Of a stretch of 6,097 bases of DNA, positions 4,377-6,097 are shown in pieces. Within the stretch, counting starts at the first letter, position 1; every line of letters starts with the position of its first letter. The stretch spans positions 1 through 6,097 of the forward strand of contig JAUSIO010000062.1 of assembly GCA_030647845.1 (NCBI GenBank), read 5' to 3'. The notes under the pieces are model-generated. The model ran no database searches. It saw only the letters and a list, made by a program, of their open reading frames with translations, and was not told the origin of the DNA. The position numbers and the translations under genes are program-made. The DNA is from a bacterium (GTDB taxonomy: Bacteria; Patescibacteriota; Minisyncoccia; Phycocordibacterales; SBAW01).

Positions 4377-5906
4377 ATGTCAGTAAAAGTGTTACTGCTC
4401 CTCCTCGCCTCGGCGGGGCTGATAGGGGCAGTTATTGGGTACGTGTTCCGCTGGCTCTTGACGCTCTCGCGTAAGGGCTCTATAGAAGTTGAGATAAAGC
4501 AAATCCTGCTTGATGCGCGCGAGGATGCAAAAAAGATTACCGGCGCAGCCGAGGAAGAAGCAAAACAAAAAATTAACTCGGTCGAAGCCGAGTGGAAGGA
4601 GAAAGAGGATAAAATCACCCGCGCCGAAGAGCGTGTCTTTAAACGTGAGGAAACCGTCGACCGCAAACAGCAAGAGCTCGACCAAGAAATTACCGGTGTA
4701 AAGTCGCGCATCGAGGAAATTAGAACGATAAAAGAGCGCGCCGAGGCACTGGTGGTGCAGCGTGGCGAAGAACTCGCGCAGGTTGCCGGCCTCTCCAAAG
4801 AGGCCGCCCGTGAGCATTTGTACAAAGAGCTCGAACGCGAAGCAGACGAGGACTTGATGACCCGCGCGGCAAAACTTGAGCGCGATGGTATGGAAAAATT
4901 GGAGCGCCGCGCGAAAGAAATTTTGACCACGGCGATACACCGTTTTGGCAACTCTGTCGCGAGCGACACGATGGCAACGGCAGTTACTATCCCCAACGAC
5001 GACATTAAAGGCAAAATTATCGGCAAAGAAGGTCGCAACATCAAAGCGTTTGAGCGCGCAACCGGCTGTGAGGTGATTATCGACGACACACCGGGCTCGA
5101 TTGTGCTCTCAAGCTACGACCCGATACGCCGCGCTATCGCCCGCATGGCACTTGAGAACTTGATTCTCGACGGCCGGATACAGCCGGCAAAAATTGAGGA
5201 AATAGTCGAGAAGGCAAAAGGTGATATCAATAAAATAATCAAAGAAAAGGCCGAGGCCGCCGCGTTTGAGACCGGCGTCTTAAACCTCGACCCGCGCCTG
5301 TTGATGATTTTGGGGCGGCTCTACTTCCGCACTTCTTTTGGTCAGTCGGTCCTGCAACACTCGACCGAGATGGCGCATGTTGCGGGGATGATAGCCGAGG
5401 AGCTCGGTGCAAATGTGCAAGTGGCAAAGGCGGGTGCCTTACTGCACGACATCGGTAAGGCCTTAGACCACGAGGTGCAAGGCACCCATGTCGAAATCGG
5501 TCGCAGGATTTTGCAAAAATTCGGCGTCTCCGAGGAGGTGGTAAAAGCGATGCAAGCCCACCACGAAGAGTACCCATACGAGACGGTAGAGAGCATTATC
5601 GTGCAGGTTGCCGATGCGATTTCGGGCGGGCGGCCCGGTGCCCGCCGCGACTCGGTCGAAAATTACCTCAAACGCCTTGCTGATATCGAGGAAATCGCTA
5701 CCTCCTTCCCCGGTGTCGAAAAGTGCTATGCGATTTCGGCCGGCCGCGAGGTGCGCGTGTTTGTAAAACCAGAGGAGATGAGCGACTTTGCCGCACGCGA
5801 GCTGGCGCGCAACATTGCTCTGCGTATTGAGAGCGAGCTCAAGTACCCTGGTGAGATAAAAGTGACGGTTATAAGAGAGACGCGTGCTATAGAATTCGCA
5901 CGCTAA
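4377..5906 (+). CDS. rny: Ribonuclease Y, membrane-anchored endoribonuclease
   Basis: A 509-aa protein with the full RNase Y layout, close to the roughly 520 residues of the Bacillus enzyme. It initiates mRNA decay by endonucleolytic cuts and is tethered to the inner face of the membrane. In order: an N-terminal membrane helix (residues 4-27, VLLLLLASAGLIGAVIGYVF); a long charged coiled coil (about 35-190, rich in Glu, Lys and Arg); a KH RNA-binding domain with GKIIGKEGRNIK (GKEG at 216-219); and an HD domain with His328 in LQHSTEMAH, the metal-binding His357-Asp358 in LLHDIGKALDH, and the end QVADAISGGRPGARR. All catalytic motifs are present. The frame is open upstream to 4314, but that stretch translates the palindrome, so the ATG at 4377 just before the membrane helix was chosen. 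It has no clear Shine-Dalgarno (preceded by TTTTTTATATCAC). No intrinsic terminator is clear after the stop except the palindrome at 5922. Confidence 0.95.
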   Translation: MSVKVLLLLLASAGLIGAVIGYVFRWLLTLSRKGSIEVEIKQILLDAREDAKKITGAAEEEAKQKINSVEAEWKEKEDKITRAEERVFKREETVDRKQQELDQEITGVKSRIEEIRTIKERAEALVVQRGEELAQVAGLSKEAAREHLYKELEREADEDLMTRAAKLERDGMEKLERRAKEILTTAIHRFGNSVASDTMATAVTIPNDDIKGKIIGKEGRNIKAFERATGCEVIIDDTPGSIVLSSYDPIRRAIARMALENLILDGRIQPAKIEEIVEKAKGDINKIIKEKAEAAAFETGVLNLDPRLLMILGRLYFRTSFGQSVLQHSTEMAHVAGMIAEELGANVQVAKAGALLHDIGKALDHEVQGTHVEIGRRILQKFGVSEEVVKAMQAHHEEYPYETVESIIVQVADAISGGRPGARRDSVENYLKRLADIEEIATSFPGVEKCYAISAGREVRVFVKPEEMSDFAARELARNIALRIESELKYPGEIKVTVIRETRAIEFAR

Positions 5907-5921
5907 CTTCTTTACCCGCGA

Positions 5922-5941
5922 CCTGCCTGCCGGCAGGCAGG
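5922..5941. repeat. Dispersed GC-rich palindrome, copy 2 (perfect, 20 bp)
   Basis: CCTGCCTGCC (5922-5931) and GGCAGGCAGG (5932-5941) make a perfect 20-bp palindrome. It starts 15 bases after the rny stop and runs straight into coding sequence for DnaG. There is no T-run on either side, so it is a poor intrinsic terminator. In the dnaG frame it reads LPAGRQ. Confidence 0.8.
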
Positions 5942-6097
5942 AGCCTAAATATATCAATAGCCCGGAAACTCTTTTGTATACCAAAGGAGAAACATTGTAT
6001 GGCTTGGATGTGACGCGTGAATCAATTCGCAAGAATGGAGTAGCAATTATTGTTGAAGGTGAGTTTGATGTTCTATCTTCATTTCAAGCCGGGGTGA
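5941..6097 (+). CDS. dnaG: Internal fragment of DNA primase (Toprim domain), both ends missing
   Basis: The frame reads EPKYINSPETLLYTKGETLYG, then LDVTRESIRKNG and AIIVEGEFDVLSSFQAGV at the window edge. This matches the DnaG segment that enters the Toprim fold: the PKY-x-NSPET block, the KG-x-x-LYGLD helix, and VEG-x-x-DV with the metal-binding Glu (codon at 6055). DnaG synthesises RNA primers at the replication fork. The zinc-binding domain and the first part of the polymerase core, normally some 230-250 residues, are absent. The frame is open back only to 5893 and contains no ATG. G+C is about 40%, against well over 50% in sampled rny sequence. The fragment is either a remnant left by recombination at the palindrome or, more likely, an assembly join within a repeat. 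The identification of the domain is secure; its physical linkage to rny is doubtful. Confidence 0.85.

Noticed and set aside
4373..5089. A 238-codon minus-strand open frame opposite rny
   Set aside because: The peptide is dominated by Ser, Arg and Ala, the expected reverse translation of the Glu/Lys-rich coiled coil. It has no start signal.
5463..6032. A 189-codon minus-strand open frame spanning the rny end, the palindrome and the dnaG fragment
   Set aside because: It overlaps two well-supported + strand coding regions and reads through the palindrome. No family or ribosome binding site is seen.

Overview
The window suggests a member of the Candidate Phyla Radiation (Patescibacteria, Parcubacteria-like). 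The basis is indirect: compact single genes with short gaps; two copies of a CCTGCCTGC/GCAGGCAGG palindrome of a kind I recall as abundant in such genomes (memory, not a search); RNase Y as the decay nuclease; and a lone purB with no other purine genes nearby. Both edges cut through open reading frames, so this may be a whole metagenomic contig.

Layout. (1) Bases 1-770 are AT-rich (about 37% G+C by hand count over 1-720). They hold the 3' end of an unrecognised + strand gene and two small unrecognised minus-strand genes. (2) Bases 770-930 mark the change to GC-rich sequence, with a 9-bp inverted repeat and a strong minus-strand terminator. (3) Bases 932-1945 hold a divergent pair: a 104-aa minus-strand protein whose N-terminus resembles a TrmB-type helix-turn-helix, and clpP on the + strand. 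They share a 63-bp promoter region containing a 9-bp direct repeat. (4) Bases 2034-4264 hold purB and a HAD-family phosphatase-like gene, each with its own Shine-Dalgarno sequence and intrinsic terminator. (5) Bases 4269-5906 hold rny (RNase Y) behind a leader with an inverted repeat at an extended -10 and one palindrome copy. (6) Just after rny, a second, perfect palindrome runs directly into an internal piece of a dnaG Toprim domain with no start codon and much lower G+C (about 40%). This is probably an assembly or recombination junction.

The genes are housekeeping: proteolysis (ClpP), AMP synthesis or salvage (PurB), RNA decay (RNase Y), primer synthesis (DnaG) and phosphate-ester hydrolysis (HAD). 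They do not form one pathway, and the terminators argue for separate transcription units rather than an operon.

The most notable pattern is in the promoters. For three of the four genes lacking a clear Shine-Dalgarno (the 83-aa gene, the 104-aa gene and clpP), a good -10 hexamer ends exactly 6 nt before the ATG, so the predicted transcript starts on the A of the start codon. The 67-aa gene is nearly the same. This points to leaderless mRNAs beside purB and the HAD gene, which have classical ribosome binding sites. I found no CRISPR array, transposase, tRNA or rRNA, and no convincing new multi-gene system.
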